From Acetobacteraceae bacterium (GTDB taxonomy: Bacteria; Pseudomonadota; Alphaproteobacteria; Acetobacterales; Acetobacteraceae): 40,649 bases of DNA. The position numbers were made by a program, and so were the translations under genes. Numbering within the stretch: the first letter of the stretch is position 1; each line of letters begins with the position of its first letter. The notes below the pieces were generated by a model, which searched no databases, had not been told where the DNA came from, and worked only from the letters and a program-made list of their open reading frames with translations. The stretch is from positions 1 to 40,649 of the forward strand of contig JAIEOP010000355.1 of the NCBI GenBank assembly GCA_019750465.1, given 5' to 3'. Positions 22,889 to 30,740 of the stretch are shown one piece after another.

Positions 22889-24658
22889 TCAATGCACCGG
22901 CGCGGGCTCCGGCGTCGAAAGCTGGGTCCGCACCAGGTCGGCGAAGCGCCCGCCCAGGCGAACCAGCTCCTCGAACCCTCCGCGCTCGACGATGCGGCCG
23001 CCCTCGAAGACCAGGATCTCGTCCGCGTCGCGCACGGTGGAGAGGCGATGCGCGATGACGAAGGTGGTCCGCCCCTCCATCAGCGCCTTGAGCGCCTTCT
23101 GGACCCGTGCCTCGGTGGCGGCGTCGAGCGCGCTGGTGGCCTCGTCCAGGATGAGCACCGGCGGGTCCTTCAGCAGGGCGCGGGCGATCGCCAGGCGCTG
23201 GCGCTGCCCGCCCGAGAGCGAGGAGCCGCGCTCGCCCACCATGGTGTCGTAGCCGCGCGGCTGGCGGGTGATGAAGTCATGCGCCTCCGCCATGCGGCAG
23301 GCGGCCTCCAGCTCCTCCTGGGTGGCATCCGGCTTGCCGACCAGCAGGTTGTCCCGGATCGAGCGGTTGAACAGCATGCTCTCCTGGAAGACCACGCCGA
23401 TGTTGCGCCGGAGGCTCTCCAGCGCGATGTCGCGCAGGTCGTGCCCATCCAGCGTGATGCGCCCCTCAACCGGATCCCAGAGGCGCTGCAGCAGCGCCAT
23501 GGCGGTGGACTTCCCGGCGCCGGTCTGCCCGACCAGCGCCACGGCGCGGCCCGGCAGCGCCTCGAAATCCATGTCGTGCAGGATGCGCGAGCCACCGGGA
23601 TAGGCGAAGGCCACGTGGTCGAAATGCACATGGCCCCTCGCCCGCGGCAGCGCCAGCGCGCCGGGCTTCTCAGGCACCGAGGAGCGGGCGTCCATCACCT
23701 CGAAGAACTCGGCGATGGCCGGGCCGTGGAACACCAGGCGCGAGACGAAGCCCACCGCCCCCTCGAGCCGGCCGATCAGCATGGTGGCGAAGCCCATGAA
23801 GGTCACGATCTCGCCGACCGTCGCCTGCCCGTCCAGGTGCAGCACCGTGCCGAGGACGAAGATCGCGATCACCGTCACCGTGCTGGCGGCGCGGGTCATC
23901 ACCGAGACCACCGCCCACCAGTTGAGGACCGGGAACTGGTGGTCAAGGACGTTGCGCACGATGTCGCCGAACATCCGCGCCTCCGAGTTGAGGCGGGTGA
24001 AGGACTGCACCACCATGATGTTCGAAAGCGCGTCCTGCGCATTGCCCGCCAGCTCGGACTGGTATCGCTCCACCTGGCTCTGCGCCTTGTCGGTCTTGCT
24101 GATCACGTAGCCGACGAGCACGGCGAACACCACGACCAGCCCGATCAGCAGCAGCCCGAGCCGCCAGTTCATCGAGAGCGTCAGCGGCAGCAGCACGAGC
24201 AGGGCGATGAAGGTCGTCAGGTGTTCGCGGAAGAAGGCGAGCCAGGTGGCGAACATGTGGTCCGACCCGGCCAGCATCACCTTCATCAGCCGCCCCGACT
24301 GCACGTCCCCATGGAAGGAGAGCGGCATCGCCAGCACGTGCTCGAAATAGCGGCCCATGGCCATGAGGCGGTTCCGGTGCGCCATCCGGTCCGACAGCAG
24401 CGAGATCGCCATGTTGGCGCCGATGGAGGAGAACCCCACCGCCGACCACAAGGCGAGCAGTTGCAGCGCCTCCGCCCAGACCGCCTCGCGCGAGGAGGTG
24501 GAGGCGTGGCCCAGCACGTCGACGACGCGGCCGAACAGCACGGGTTCGAGGAATTGCAACCCCGCCAGCGCGACACTGGCGGCCGCGAGCCCGACGGCAA
24601 CCCACTTGTCAGGGCCCAGCATGCGGAGCACGCGCGCATACAGCCTGAGCAAGTGCAT
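22889..24658 (-). CDS. ABC exporter related to cyclic beta-glucan transporter NdvA/ChvA
   Basis: A 589-residue fused membrane/ATPase half-transporter. The N-terminus MHLLRLYARVLRMLGPDKW and blocks such as LQFLEPVLFGRVVDVL, FFREHLTTFIALLVLLPLTLSMNWRL and QFPVLNWWAVVSVMTRAAST match what I recall of the NdvA/ChvA exporters of cyclic beta-1,2-glucan. The ATPase is complete: GQTGAGKST 377-385, LSGGQ 481-485, VLILDE 501-506 and H537 in AHRLS. It works as a homodimer in the inner membrane, sending glucan to the periplasm. The partner synthase (NdvB/ChvB, a very large protein) is not in the window, so the substrate is unproven; lipid or drug export is the alternative. It starts at ATG 24658 next to the repeat-rich region 24810-25015. 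Confidence 0.85.
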   Translation of the reverse strand: MHLLRLYARVLRMLGPDKWVAVGLAAASVALAGLQFLEPVLFGRVVDVLGHASTSSREAVWAEALQLLALWSAVGFSSIGANMAISLLSDRMAHRNRLMAMGRYFEHVLAMPLSFHGDVQSGRLMKVMLAGSDHMFATWLAFFREHLTTFIALLVLLPLTLSMNWRLGLLLIGLVVVFAVLVGYVISKTDKAQSQVERYQSELAGNAQDALSNIMVVQSFTRLNSEARMFGDIVRNVLDHQFPVLNWWAVVSVMTRAASTVTVIAIFVLGTVLHLDGQATVGEIVTFMGFATMLIGRLEGAVGFVSRLVFHGPAIAEFFEVMDARSSVPEKPGALALPRARGHVHFDHVAFAYPGGSRILHDMDFEALPGRAVALVGQTGAGKSTAMALLQRLWDPVEGRITLDGHDLRDIALESLRRNIGVVFQESMLFNRSIRDNLLVGKPDATQEELEAACRMAEAHDFITRQPRGYDTMVGERGSSLSGGQRQRLAIARALLKDPPVLILDEATSALDAATEARVQKALKALMEGRTTFVIAHRLSTVRDADEILVFEGGRIVERGGFEELVRLGGRFADLVRTQLSTPEPAPVH

Positions 24659-24809
24659 CCGCCCGAACCCCTGCGACGCCCTGTCCGAACCCTGGCCGGA
24701 CCTTCGCGATGCCCTACCGGAGATGCGGCCGGAACCCTCGCCGGGGGCGTCCCTACCGGGCGCCGCTCATCCCGGCAAGGCTTGCCGCCGGTGCCGCCGC
24801 GCATCAGCT

Positions 24810-24911
24810 AGAGCGGATTGCGTTCGCATGCGCTCACGCATCCCGCTCCAGCCTTTGCCGGGTCGCGGGATTCAGCGTTTGCGGCGATTCTGCCTCAACG
24901 CATCCCGCTCT
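24810..24911 (-). repeat. Dispersed repeat module A, copy 3 (inverted)
   Basis: The reverse complement of module A. Here the outer end reads TAGAGCGGATTGCG and the inner end CGCATCCCGCTCTA, so this copy has inverted ends of about 14 bp (TAGAGCGG-xx-TGCG), a hint of terminal inverted repeats. It joins module B at 24911 by the same A-start end that joins B at 12871. Confidence 0.82.
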
Positions 24912-25015
24912 AAGCAAACCTCTGGAGGTTTGCGCACGACAAAAAACCTAAGCAGGCTTTCGCTACAATGGATTGGACCACACAATGTGTGGGCCAAGCC
25001 ATGAAAGCCTGCTTA
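24911..25015 (+). repeat. Dispersed repeat module B, copy 2
   Basis: 105 bp, essentially identical to 12767-12871 (one difference noticed, CACAATG against CACGATG in the central dyad). It keeps the hairpin CAAACCT-CTGG-AGGTTTG and the 13-bp perfect inverted pair TAAGCAGGCTTTC/GAAAGCCTGCTTA. It ends about 75 bases before the likely start region of the first TctC gene. Confidence 0.85.
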
Positions 25016-25120
25016 GGGAGCGGGAGCGGCGCAGACCGCAAAAGGTTCCCGAGCCGGGAGGGAAAGTACCCCATCCTGGACACCGATCATGGGCACGCGG
25101 GGGCGGCGGAACGCCGGGCG

Positions 25121-26092
25121 GTGCTGCGTGCGCTTGCCGCATCTGCCCTGCTGCTGCTTCCGGGCCGCGCCGCGGCACAGGCGGTGCCGGAGGGCTGGCC
25201 CTCCCGCGCGCTCCGCCTGATCGTGCCCTTCCCGCCGGGCGGCGCGACGGACCTCCTCGCCCGGCTGCTGGCCGACCGCCTCGGCCCGCAGCTCGGCCAG
25301 GCCGTGGTGGCGGAGAACCGTGGCGGCGCCGCCGGCAACATCGCCGCCGAATTCGCCACCCGCGCCCCGCCGGACGGATACACCCTGTTCTTCGGAACCG
25401 TCGGCACCGCCTCGATCAACCTGTCGCTCTATCCGCGGCTGAACTACCGGCCGGAGGACCTGATCCCGATCGCCCTCTGGGCCGACCTGCCGAACGCCAT
25501 CTCCGTCGCGGCGAAGATCTCGCCCTACCAGACCCTCGGCCAGCTCATCGAGGCGGCGCGGGCGCGGCCGGGCGCGCTCTCCTTCGCCTCGGCCGGCAGC
25601 GGCACGACGCTGCACCTCACCGGCGAGCTGCTGAAGGCGAAGGCGGGGATCGACCTGCTGCACGTGCCCTTCCGCGGCGGCCAGGACAGCATCAACCAGC
25701 TGCTCGGCGGCCGCGTCGATGTCTCGATCAACAACCTGCCCACCGCGATCGCGCTGATCCGCGCCGGCGAGATGCGCGCGCTGGCGGTCACGGGTGCCAG
25801 CCGCTCCCCCGCCATCCCCGAGGTCCCGACCGTCGCCGAGCAGGGGCTGCCGGAATTCGAGGCGACCTCCTGGTTCGGCCTGCAGGTGCCGCGCGGCACG
25901 CCGGAGCCGATCCAGGCGCGCCTGAACGCGGCGCTGAACGCCGCGCTGGCCGATCCGCAGACCCGCGAACGCATCGAGCACCTGGGCGCCCGCCCCAGGG
26001 GCGGCACGGCCGAGGAGTACGCCGCCTTCATCCGCACCGAGCAGGTGAAGTGGGCGGACATCATCCGCCGCTCCGGCGCGCAGGTGGATTGA
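25121..26092 (+). CDS. TctC/Bug-type solute-binding protein, first of three; start damaged or misread
   Basis: Periplasmic binding protein of the tripartite tricarboxylate family (Bug/TctC). From GTG 25121 the protein is 323 residues, with signal MLRALAASALLLLPGRAAAQ, then WPSRALRLIVPFPPGGATDLLARLLADRLG, VAENRGGAAGNIAAEF and the ligand-loop signature FASAGSGTTLHLTGEL. The frame is open upstream through repeat B (ATG 25001, ATG 24968), but those residues come from the repeat and are not a signal peptide. An ATG at 25089 is one base out of frame; one more G in the run at 25099-25103 would give MGTRGAAERRAVLRALAAS, a natural twin-arginine-like start. No TctA or TctB permease is near, so it is an orphan binding protein, which is common in this family. 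The ligand is unknown, usually a carboxylate. Confidence 0.88.
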   Translation: MLRALAASALLLLPGRAAAQAVPEGWPSRALRLIVPFPPGGATDLLARLLADRLGPQLGQAVVAENRGGAAGNIAAEFATRAPPDGYTLFFGTVGTASINLSLYPRLNYRPEDLIPIALWADLPNAISVAAKISPYQTLGQLIEAARARPGALSFASAGSGTTLHLTGELLKAKAGIDLLHVPFRGGQDSINQLLGGRVDVSINNLPTAIALIRAGEMRALAVTGASRSPAIPEVPTVAEQGLPEFEATSWFGLQVPRGTPEPIQARLNAALNAALADPQTRERIEHLGARPRGGTAEEYAAFIRTEQVKWADIIRRSGAQVD

Positions 26093-26130
26093 CGCGGAGG
26101 CCCAGCCGGGCTCCTACCGACAGCAGGCCA

Positions 26131-27144
26131 ATGCCGGGACACGCCATGCCTCCGATCCGCCGCCGCTCAGCCCTGCTTGCCGGCCTCGCCGCGCTGGCCC
26201 TTCCGGGAGGCGCCGGCGCCCAGGGCGAGTGGCCGACCCGCGCGATCCGCCTGGTCGTGCCCTTCACGCCCGCCGGCACCACCGACATCGTCGCCCGCCT
26301 CGCCGCGGAGCGCCTGGGCCCGCTGCTCGGCCAGGCCGTGGTGGTCGAGAACCGCGCCGGCGCCGGGGGCAATGTCGGCGGCGAGTTCGTCGCCCGTGCC
26401 GAGCCGGACGGCCATACCCTGCTGTTCACCACCATCGGCACCGGCGCCATCAACTTCGCGGTCTATGCTGAGCGCATGCCCTACAAGCCACAGGACCTCG
26501 CCGCGGTCGGGCTGCTGACGCGCGTCCCGAACGTGCTGATGACAGCGCCGGGCCTGCCGGCGCGCAGCGTGCCGGAACTGGTGGCGCTGTCGAAGACGCG
26601 GGCGGGCGGGCTGAACTACGGCACCGCCGGGATCGGATCCTCGCCGCATGTCTGCGGCGAGCTGTTCAAGCTGATGACCGGGGCCGAGCTGACCCACATC
26701 CCCTACCGCGGCAGCGCGCCGATGCTGACCGAGCTGATGGCGGGGCGGGTGGATGTGGGGATGGACAACATCCCCTCCTCGCTCGCCTTCATCCGCGACG
26801 GCAGGCTGCGCGCCATCGCCACGACGGGCGCGACCCGCAGCCCGGTGCTGCCGGACGTGCCGACCATGCAGGAAGCCGGCCTCGCCGGCTTCGAGGCAAC
26901 CGCCTGGTGGGGCGTCCTGGCGCCGGCCGCGACACCCCGCGCCGTCATCGCGAAGCTCGGCCAGGCGGTGGACACGGTCGCGCGCGAGGCCGGGTTCCGC
27001 GCCCGCCTCGCCGAGTTCGGCGCGGAGCCCGCCGGGCTGACACCCGCCGGCGGCAGCACGCCCGAGGCCTTCGAGGCTTTCCTCTCGAGCGAGCGCGAGA
27101 AGTGGGCGGAGGTCGTGCGCCGGTCAGGCGCGCGCGTAGAATAG
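26131..27144 (+). CDS. TctC/Bug-type solute-binding protein, second of three
   Basis: 337 residues from ATG 26131; ATG 26146 (MPPIRRRSALLAG) is equally possible and gives a tidier signal peptide. The export signal is RRRSALLAGLAALALPGGAGAQ, with the mature start EWPTRAIRLVVPFTPAGTTDIVARLAAERLG. Further family marks are VVENRAGAGGNVGGEFVARAEPDGHTLLF, LNYGTAGIGSSPHVCGELFK and ELTHIPYRGSAPMLTELMAGRVDVGMDN. Ligand loops differ from the first and third copies. It begins 38 bases after the first TctC stop. Its last codons (RRSGARVE stop) are the seed unit of the 32-bp tandem array that follows. Confidence 0.93.
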   Translation: MPGHAMPPIRRRSALLAGLAALALPGGAGAQGEWPTRAIRLVVPFTPAGTTDIVARLAAERLGPLLGQAVVVENRAGAGGNVGGEFVARAEPDGHTLLFTTIGTGAINFAVYAERMPYKPQDLAAVGLLTRVPNVLMTAPGLPARSVPELVALSKTRAGGLNYGTAGIGSSPHVCGELFKLMTGAELTHIPYRGSAPMLTELMAGRVDVGMDNIPSSLAFIRDGRLRAIATTGATRSPVLPDVPTMQEAGLAGFEATAWWGVLAPAATPRAVIAKLGQAVDTVAREAGFRARLAEFGAEPAGLTPAGGSTPEAFEAFLSSEREKWAEVVRRSGARVE

Positions 27145-27360
27145 CGCGGCGCCGGTCAGGCGCGCGCGTAGAATAGCGCGGCGCCGGGCAGGCGCGCGCG
27201 TAGGATAGTGCAGCGCCGGTCAGGCGCGCGCGTGGAGTAGTGCAGCGCCGGTCAGGCGCGGGCGTGGAGTAGTGCAGCGCCGGTCAGGTGCGCGCGTAGG
27301 ATAGTGCAGCGCCGGTCAGGCGCGGGCGTGGAGTAGTGCCGCGCCGGCCAGGCGCGCACC
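27121..27360 (+). repeat. 32-bp tandem array, about 7.5 units, starting inside the TctC gene end
   Basis: Unit starts are at 27121, 27153, 27185, 27217, 27249, 27281 and 27313, with a partial eighth from 27345. Each unit begins CGGTCAGG (or a one-base variant) and contains GTAGAATAG or the degenerate GTAGGATAG/GTGGAGTAG. The first unit is coding: it holds the last seven codons and TAG of the second TctC gene. Later units drift (AGAATAG to GGAGTAG), so the array grew from the gene end outward. Units are contiguous with no spacers, which excludes CRISPR. It fills most of the 316-base gap between the second and third TctC genes; the rest (27361-27460) shows only the AGGAGGGAG ribosome-binding site. 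Confidence 0.95.
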
Positions 27361-27460
27361 GCGCCGAGGGATCTGGCGAGCCGGCGCACATCGCCGCGGG
27401 ATCACGCCGGTCACGGGAACCCACGGCAGCGACCCGGAGTCCACAGGAGGGAGACAAAGC

Positions 27461-28453
27461 ATGACCATCACCCGCCGCGCCGCACTCGGCGCCACGCTCG
27501 CGCTGCCGACGCTCGGCGCGGCGCGCGCCCAGCCCGCCTGGCCGGCGCGCACGATCCGCTTCACGGTGCCTTTCCCGCCCGCCGGCACCACCGACATCGC
27601 CGGCCGCATAGCCGCCGAGATGCTCTCCCAGCGCCTTGGCCAGCAGGTGATCGTCGAGAACCGGCCCGGCGCCACCGGCAATATCGGCGCCGAGGCGATC
27701 GCCCGCGCGGAGCCCGATGGCTACAGCTTCCTCGTCTGCACCATCTCGACGGCGGCGATCAACTACGCGCTCTGGGGCGCACGCATGCCGGTGAAGCCCG
27801 AGGACCTGGCCGCGGTGGGACTGCTGCTCCGCGTGCCGAACGTCGTCTTCGTCCCCGCCGCCTCGGCGGTGCGCAGCCTCGCCGAGCTGGTCGCCGTGGC
27901 CAAGGCACAGCCCGGACGGTTGAACTACGGCAGCCCGGGCAGCGGCGGGTCGCCGCACATGACGATGGAGATGCTGAAGCTGCGCTCCGGCACCGACATC
28001 ACGCATGTGCCGTTCCGCGGCGCCGGACCGATGCTGGTGGAAGCCGTGGCCGGGCGGCTCGATGTGGGCTGCGACAACATGCCCTCCTGCCTCGGCCATG
28101 TCCGCGACGGGCGGCTGCGGGCGCTGGCGGTCACCTCGGCACGGCGCAGCCACGCCCTGCCCGACGTGCCGACCCTGGCCGAGGCGGGCATTCCCGACTT
28201 CGAGGCCACCGCCTGGTTCGGCATCCAGGCCCCTGCGCGCACGCCGCGGCCGATCATCGAGCGCGTCGGCAGCGAGCTGGACGCCATCACCCGCGACCCC
28301 GGCTACGTCGCGCGCATCCGCGAGCTCGGCGGGTCGCCCCCCGACCTGACGCCGGACGGCGGCACCACGCCCGCAGCCTTCGATGCCTTCATGCGCACCG
28401 AGATCACCCGCTGGGCCGAGGTGGTGAAGGTCTCCGGCGCGACGATCGACTGA
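27461..28453 (+). CDS. TctC/Bug-type solute-binding protein, third of three
   Basis: 330 residues with signal MTITRRAALGATLALPTLGAARAQ (arginine pair, twin-arginine-like). The body follows the family: WPARTIRFTVPFPPAGTTDIAGRIAAEMLSQRLG, VIVENRPGATGNIGAEAIARAEPDGYSF, LNYGSPGSGGSPHMTMEMLK, DITHVPFRGAGPMLVEAVAGRLDVGCDNM, ending WAEVVKVSGATID. The ribosome-binding site AGGAGGGAG before ATG 27461 is the strongest of the three. It looks more similar to the second copy than to the first in the segments I compared (PPAGTTDI, RMP-KPQDLAAVG/RMPVKPEDLAAVG). No TctAB is nearby. The downstream flavin enzyme starts about 125 bases later and may or may not be linked. Confidence 0.94.
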   Translation: MTITRRAALGATLALPTLGAARAQPAWPARTIRFTVPFPPAGTTDIAGRIAAEMLSQRLGQQVIVENRPGATGNIGAEAIARAEPDGYSFLVCTISTAAINYALWGARMPVKPEDLAAVGLLLRVPNVVFVPAASAVRSLAELVAVAKAQPGRLNYGSPGSGGSPHMTMEMLKLRSGTDITHVPFRGAGPMLVEAVAGRLDVGCDNMPSCLGHVRDGRLRALAVTSARRSHALPDVPTLAEAGIPDFEATAWFGIQAPARTPRPIIERVGSELDAITRDPGYVARIRELGGSPPDLTPDGGTTPAAFDAFMRTEITRWAEVVKVSGATID

Positions 28454-28467
28454 CCAGGCGTGCTTCG

Positions 28468-28493
28468 CGGCGGCGCGGATCGGCGGCGCGGAT
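28468..28493 (+). repeat. 13-bp tandem duplication after the third TctC gene
   Basis: CGGCGGCGCGGAT twice in a row (28468-28480, 28481-28493), 14 bases after a stop codon. A third case of short duplication at or just past a gene end in this window. Confidence 0.8.
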
Positions 28494-28578
28494 CGGTGCC
28501 GGGGCAGGCCAGGGCCGGGCGCCGGAACGAAGCCCGCCGACCGTTGCGCCGGTGCGGCATGACCCCATCTCCGCCGCC

Positions 28579-30012
28579 ATGCCCGCACCCCGCACGCTGA
28601 TCGAGCTCGAGCAGGACGTCGCCCGCGACCTGGCGCTGACCGCGCATCCGCGCGCGCCCTGGCTCGTGCCGAAGACCGCCGGCGGCGCGCCGGTGCTGGA
28701 CTGCCTGGTCATCGGCGGCGGGCAGTGCGGCCTGGCCGTCGCGCACGCGCTGCGCCGCGATCGGGTGGACAACCTGCTGGTGATCGACGCCGCGCCGGCG
28801 GGCCGGGAAGGGCCCTGGGTCACCTACGCGCGCATGCGCACGCTGCGCAGCCCGAAGGACCAGACCGGGCCGGACCTGCGCTTCGCCAGCCTTACCTACC
28901 AGGCCTGGCACGAGGCGCAGTTCGGTGCCGCGGATTTCGCCGCCATGCGCATGATCCCGAAGGAGCTCTGGGCCGACTACCTCGGCTGGTTCCGCCGCGT
29001 CGCCGCCATCCCGGTGCGCAACGGCGTCGCCGCCGGGCGCATCGGGCCGGCGCGCACCGATAACGGCCAGCCCTGCCTCGCCATCGAGACCGGCGACGGC
29101 CCGATGCTGGCGCGCAAGGTGGTGCTGGCGACGGGCCAGGAGGGCGCCGGCCACTGGTGGATGCCGGATTTCCTGGAAGCCCTGCCGCGGCCGCTGCGCG
29201 CGCATGCCTGGGATGCGATCGACTTCGCGGCGCTGCGCGGCAAGACCGTGGCGGTGGTCGGCGCCGGCGCCTCGGCCTTCGACAACGCCGCCGCGGCGCT
29301 GGAGGCGGGCGCCGGGGCGGTGCACCTGTTCTGCCGCCGCGCCGAGCCGATGATCGTGCAGCCCTATCGCTGGCTCACCTTCGCCGGCTTCCTGCGCCAT
29401 CTCGGCGACATGCCGGATGCCTGGCGCTGGCGCTTCATGCGGCGGATCCTCACCATGCGGGAGGGCTTCGCGCAGGACACCTACGACCGCGCCAACCGCT
29501 TCCCGAATTTCCTGATGCATCTCGGCCGGCCCTGGACCGGCGCGCGGGTCGGCGCCGATGGCCGCGCCATCGTCGAGACGCCGCGCGGCGACTTCGCCGC
29601 CGATTTCCTGATCGCCGGCACCGGCGTGCGCATGGACGCCGCGGCGCGGCCGGAGTTGGCGGGGTGCGCGCACAACATCGCCACCTGGGCGGACCGCTAC
29701 ACCCCGCCGCCGGAGGAGGCGAGCCCGCGGCTCGGCGAGTTCCCCTACCTCGCGCCCGACTACGCCTTCATGGAGCGGCGCGCCGGCGAGACGCCGTGGA
29801 TCGCCGATATCCACCTGTTCGGCATCGGCGCGACCATGTCCTTCGGGCCGTCCGGGTCCTCGATCAACGCCATGGCGATCGCCGCGCCGCGCGTCGCCGC
29901 GGGGGTGACGCGCGGGCTGTTCGCACGCGAGATGCCGCGGCTGTGGGACGAACTGTGCGCCTACGACGTGGCGCAGGTGGCGCTGGATCCCGGGAAGCTC
30001 GCGGCTGAGTAG
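28579..30012 (+). CDS. FAD/NAD(P)-dependent flavoprotein oxidoreductase (CzcO/flavin monooxygenase-like)
   Basis: 477 residues from ATG 28579; GTG 28552 would add nine. Two Rossmann motifs are clear: CLVIGGGQCGLAVAHALRR near residue 40 for FAD and TVAVVGAGASAFDNAAAAL near residue 222 for NAD(P)H. Between them lie MRTLRSPKDQTGPDLRFASLTYQAWHEAQFG and KVVLATGQEGAGHWWMPDF; C-terminal FLIAGTGVRMD and HLFGIGATMSFGPSGSSINAMA complete the flavoprotein pattern. Members oxidise N, S or carbonyl groups or act as oxidoreductases of unknown substrate. No strong ribosome-binding site precedes either start. It converges with the NIPSNAP gene (7 bases apart). The neighbouring TctC genes hint at use of an imported organic acid, but this is inference. 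Confidence 0.88.
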   Translation: MPAPRTLIELEQDVARDLALTAHPRAPWLVPKTAGGAPVLDCLVIGGGQCGLAVAHALRRDRVDNLLVIDAAPAGREGPWVTYARMRTLRSPKDQTGPDLRFASLTYQAWHEAQFGAADFAAMRMIPKELWADYLGWFRRVAAIPVRNGVAAGRIGPARTDNGQPCLAIETGDGPMLARKVVLATGQEGAGHWWMPDFLEALPRPLRAHAWDAIDFAALRGKTVAVVGAGASAFDNAAAALEAGAGAVHLFCRRAEPMIVQPYRWLTFAGFLRHLGDMPDAWRWRFMRRILTMREGFAQDTYDRANRFPNFLMHLGRPWTGARVGADGRAIVETPRGDFAADFLIAGTGVRMDAAARPELAGCAHNIATWADRYTPPPEEASPRLGEFPYLAPDYAFMERRAGETPWIADIHLFGIGATMSFGPSGSSINAMAIAAPRVAAGVTRGLFAREMPRLWDELCAYDVAQVALDPGKLAAE

Positions 30013-30019
30013 CGCCGGC

Positions 30020-30655
30020 CTACTTCATCGAGGAATACGCCGTCGGGATCAGCAGCGTGGACTGCATCTCGACCACGATGCCCTCGACGCCCTTCAGGAA
30101 GGCGTTCCAGTCCGGATCCTTGAACAGCGCCCCGCGCGTCGCCGCCCGCCCTGCCCCATCGGCGTAGTTCCACATGTGCAGCACCTCGTTGGGCTGCGGC
30201 GCCTCGCCGACCCAGAGGCCGACGTTGCGAGAATACTTCTCCCGCACCGGCATGATGCCGAGATAGGCCTCCGCCCAGCGCCGCGCCTGGCCGACCGCGG
30301 TGCGGTAGATGCGCAGCTCGTAGATGCCGCCCTCCCGCTCCGGCGGCACGATCGGCTTCATCGGATGGATGAAGCGGATCTCCTGGCGTTCCAGCAGCGG
30401 CAGGATCCGCGGCGTGTATTCCGTGGTCCAGGCCTTGTTCTTCTGCAGCTCGGCGCGCAGCCGGGCACGCTCGTCCAGGCTCTCGTAGGACCACAGGTGC
30501 CAGACCTGGTTCAGCGGCCCGTGCTCGGTCGTCCAGTAGCCGTGGTTGACGCCGTAGTCGTTGCCGCGCGCGGGGCGGCCGATGGTGCGGGCGTATTCCA
30601 GGTATTCCGGCAGCTTGCCCGGCTTCAGCGTGTACATGCGCAGCTCGTTGATCAT
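30020..30655 (-). CDS. NIPSNAP-family protein, two-domain
   Basis: 211 residues comprising two ferredoxin-like NIPSNAP halves: INELRMYTLKPGKLPEYLEYA...NQVWHLWSYESLDERARLRAEL (about 2-75) and IYELRIYRTAVGQARRWAEAY...NEVLHMWNYADGAGRAATRGAL (about 111-190). The shared pattern (E-LR-Y, then V-H-W-Y) shows internal duplication. Bacterial members are small dimeric proteins without an established reaction, often located beside catabolic genes. GAGGAGGAAGCG precedes ATG 30655. Upstream on the same strand are the racemase-like and dioxygenase-like genes, with gaps of 85 and 67 bases; a shared transcript is possible. Confidence 0.9.
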   Translation of the reverse strand: MINELRMYTLKPGKLPEYLEYARTIGRPARGNDYGVNHGYWTTEHGPLNQVWHLWSYESLDERARLRAELQKNKAWTTEYTPRILPLLERQEIRFIHPMKPIVPPEREGGIYELRIYRTAVGQARRWAEAYLGIMPVREKYSRNVGLWVGEAPQPNEVLHMWNYADGAGRAATRGALFKDPDWNAFLKGVEGIVVEMQSTLLIPTAYSSMK

Positions 30656-30740
30656 CGCTTCCTCCTCGCTCCCCGGTTCCGGGATTGAACTATGCGCCGG
30701 GCACCTTCGGGGCGGGAGGTGCCTTCGGCCCCACGCGTCG

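Noticed and set aside
22289-24811. 840-codon plus-strand frame across the NdvA-like gene
   Set aside because: It is antisense to a protein with perfect ABC motifs and its own translation has no recognisable domain.
27121-27360. CRISPR array
   Set aside because: Units are contiguous at exactly 32 bp with no spacers, are seeded by a gene end, and no cas genes are nearby.
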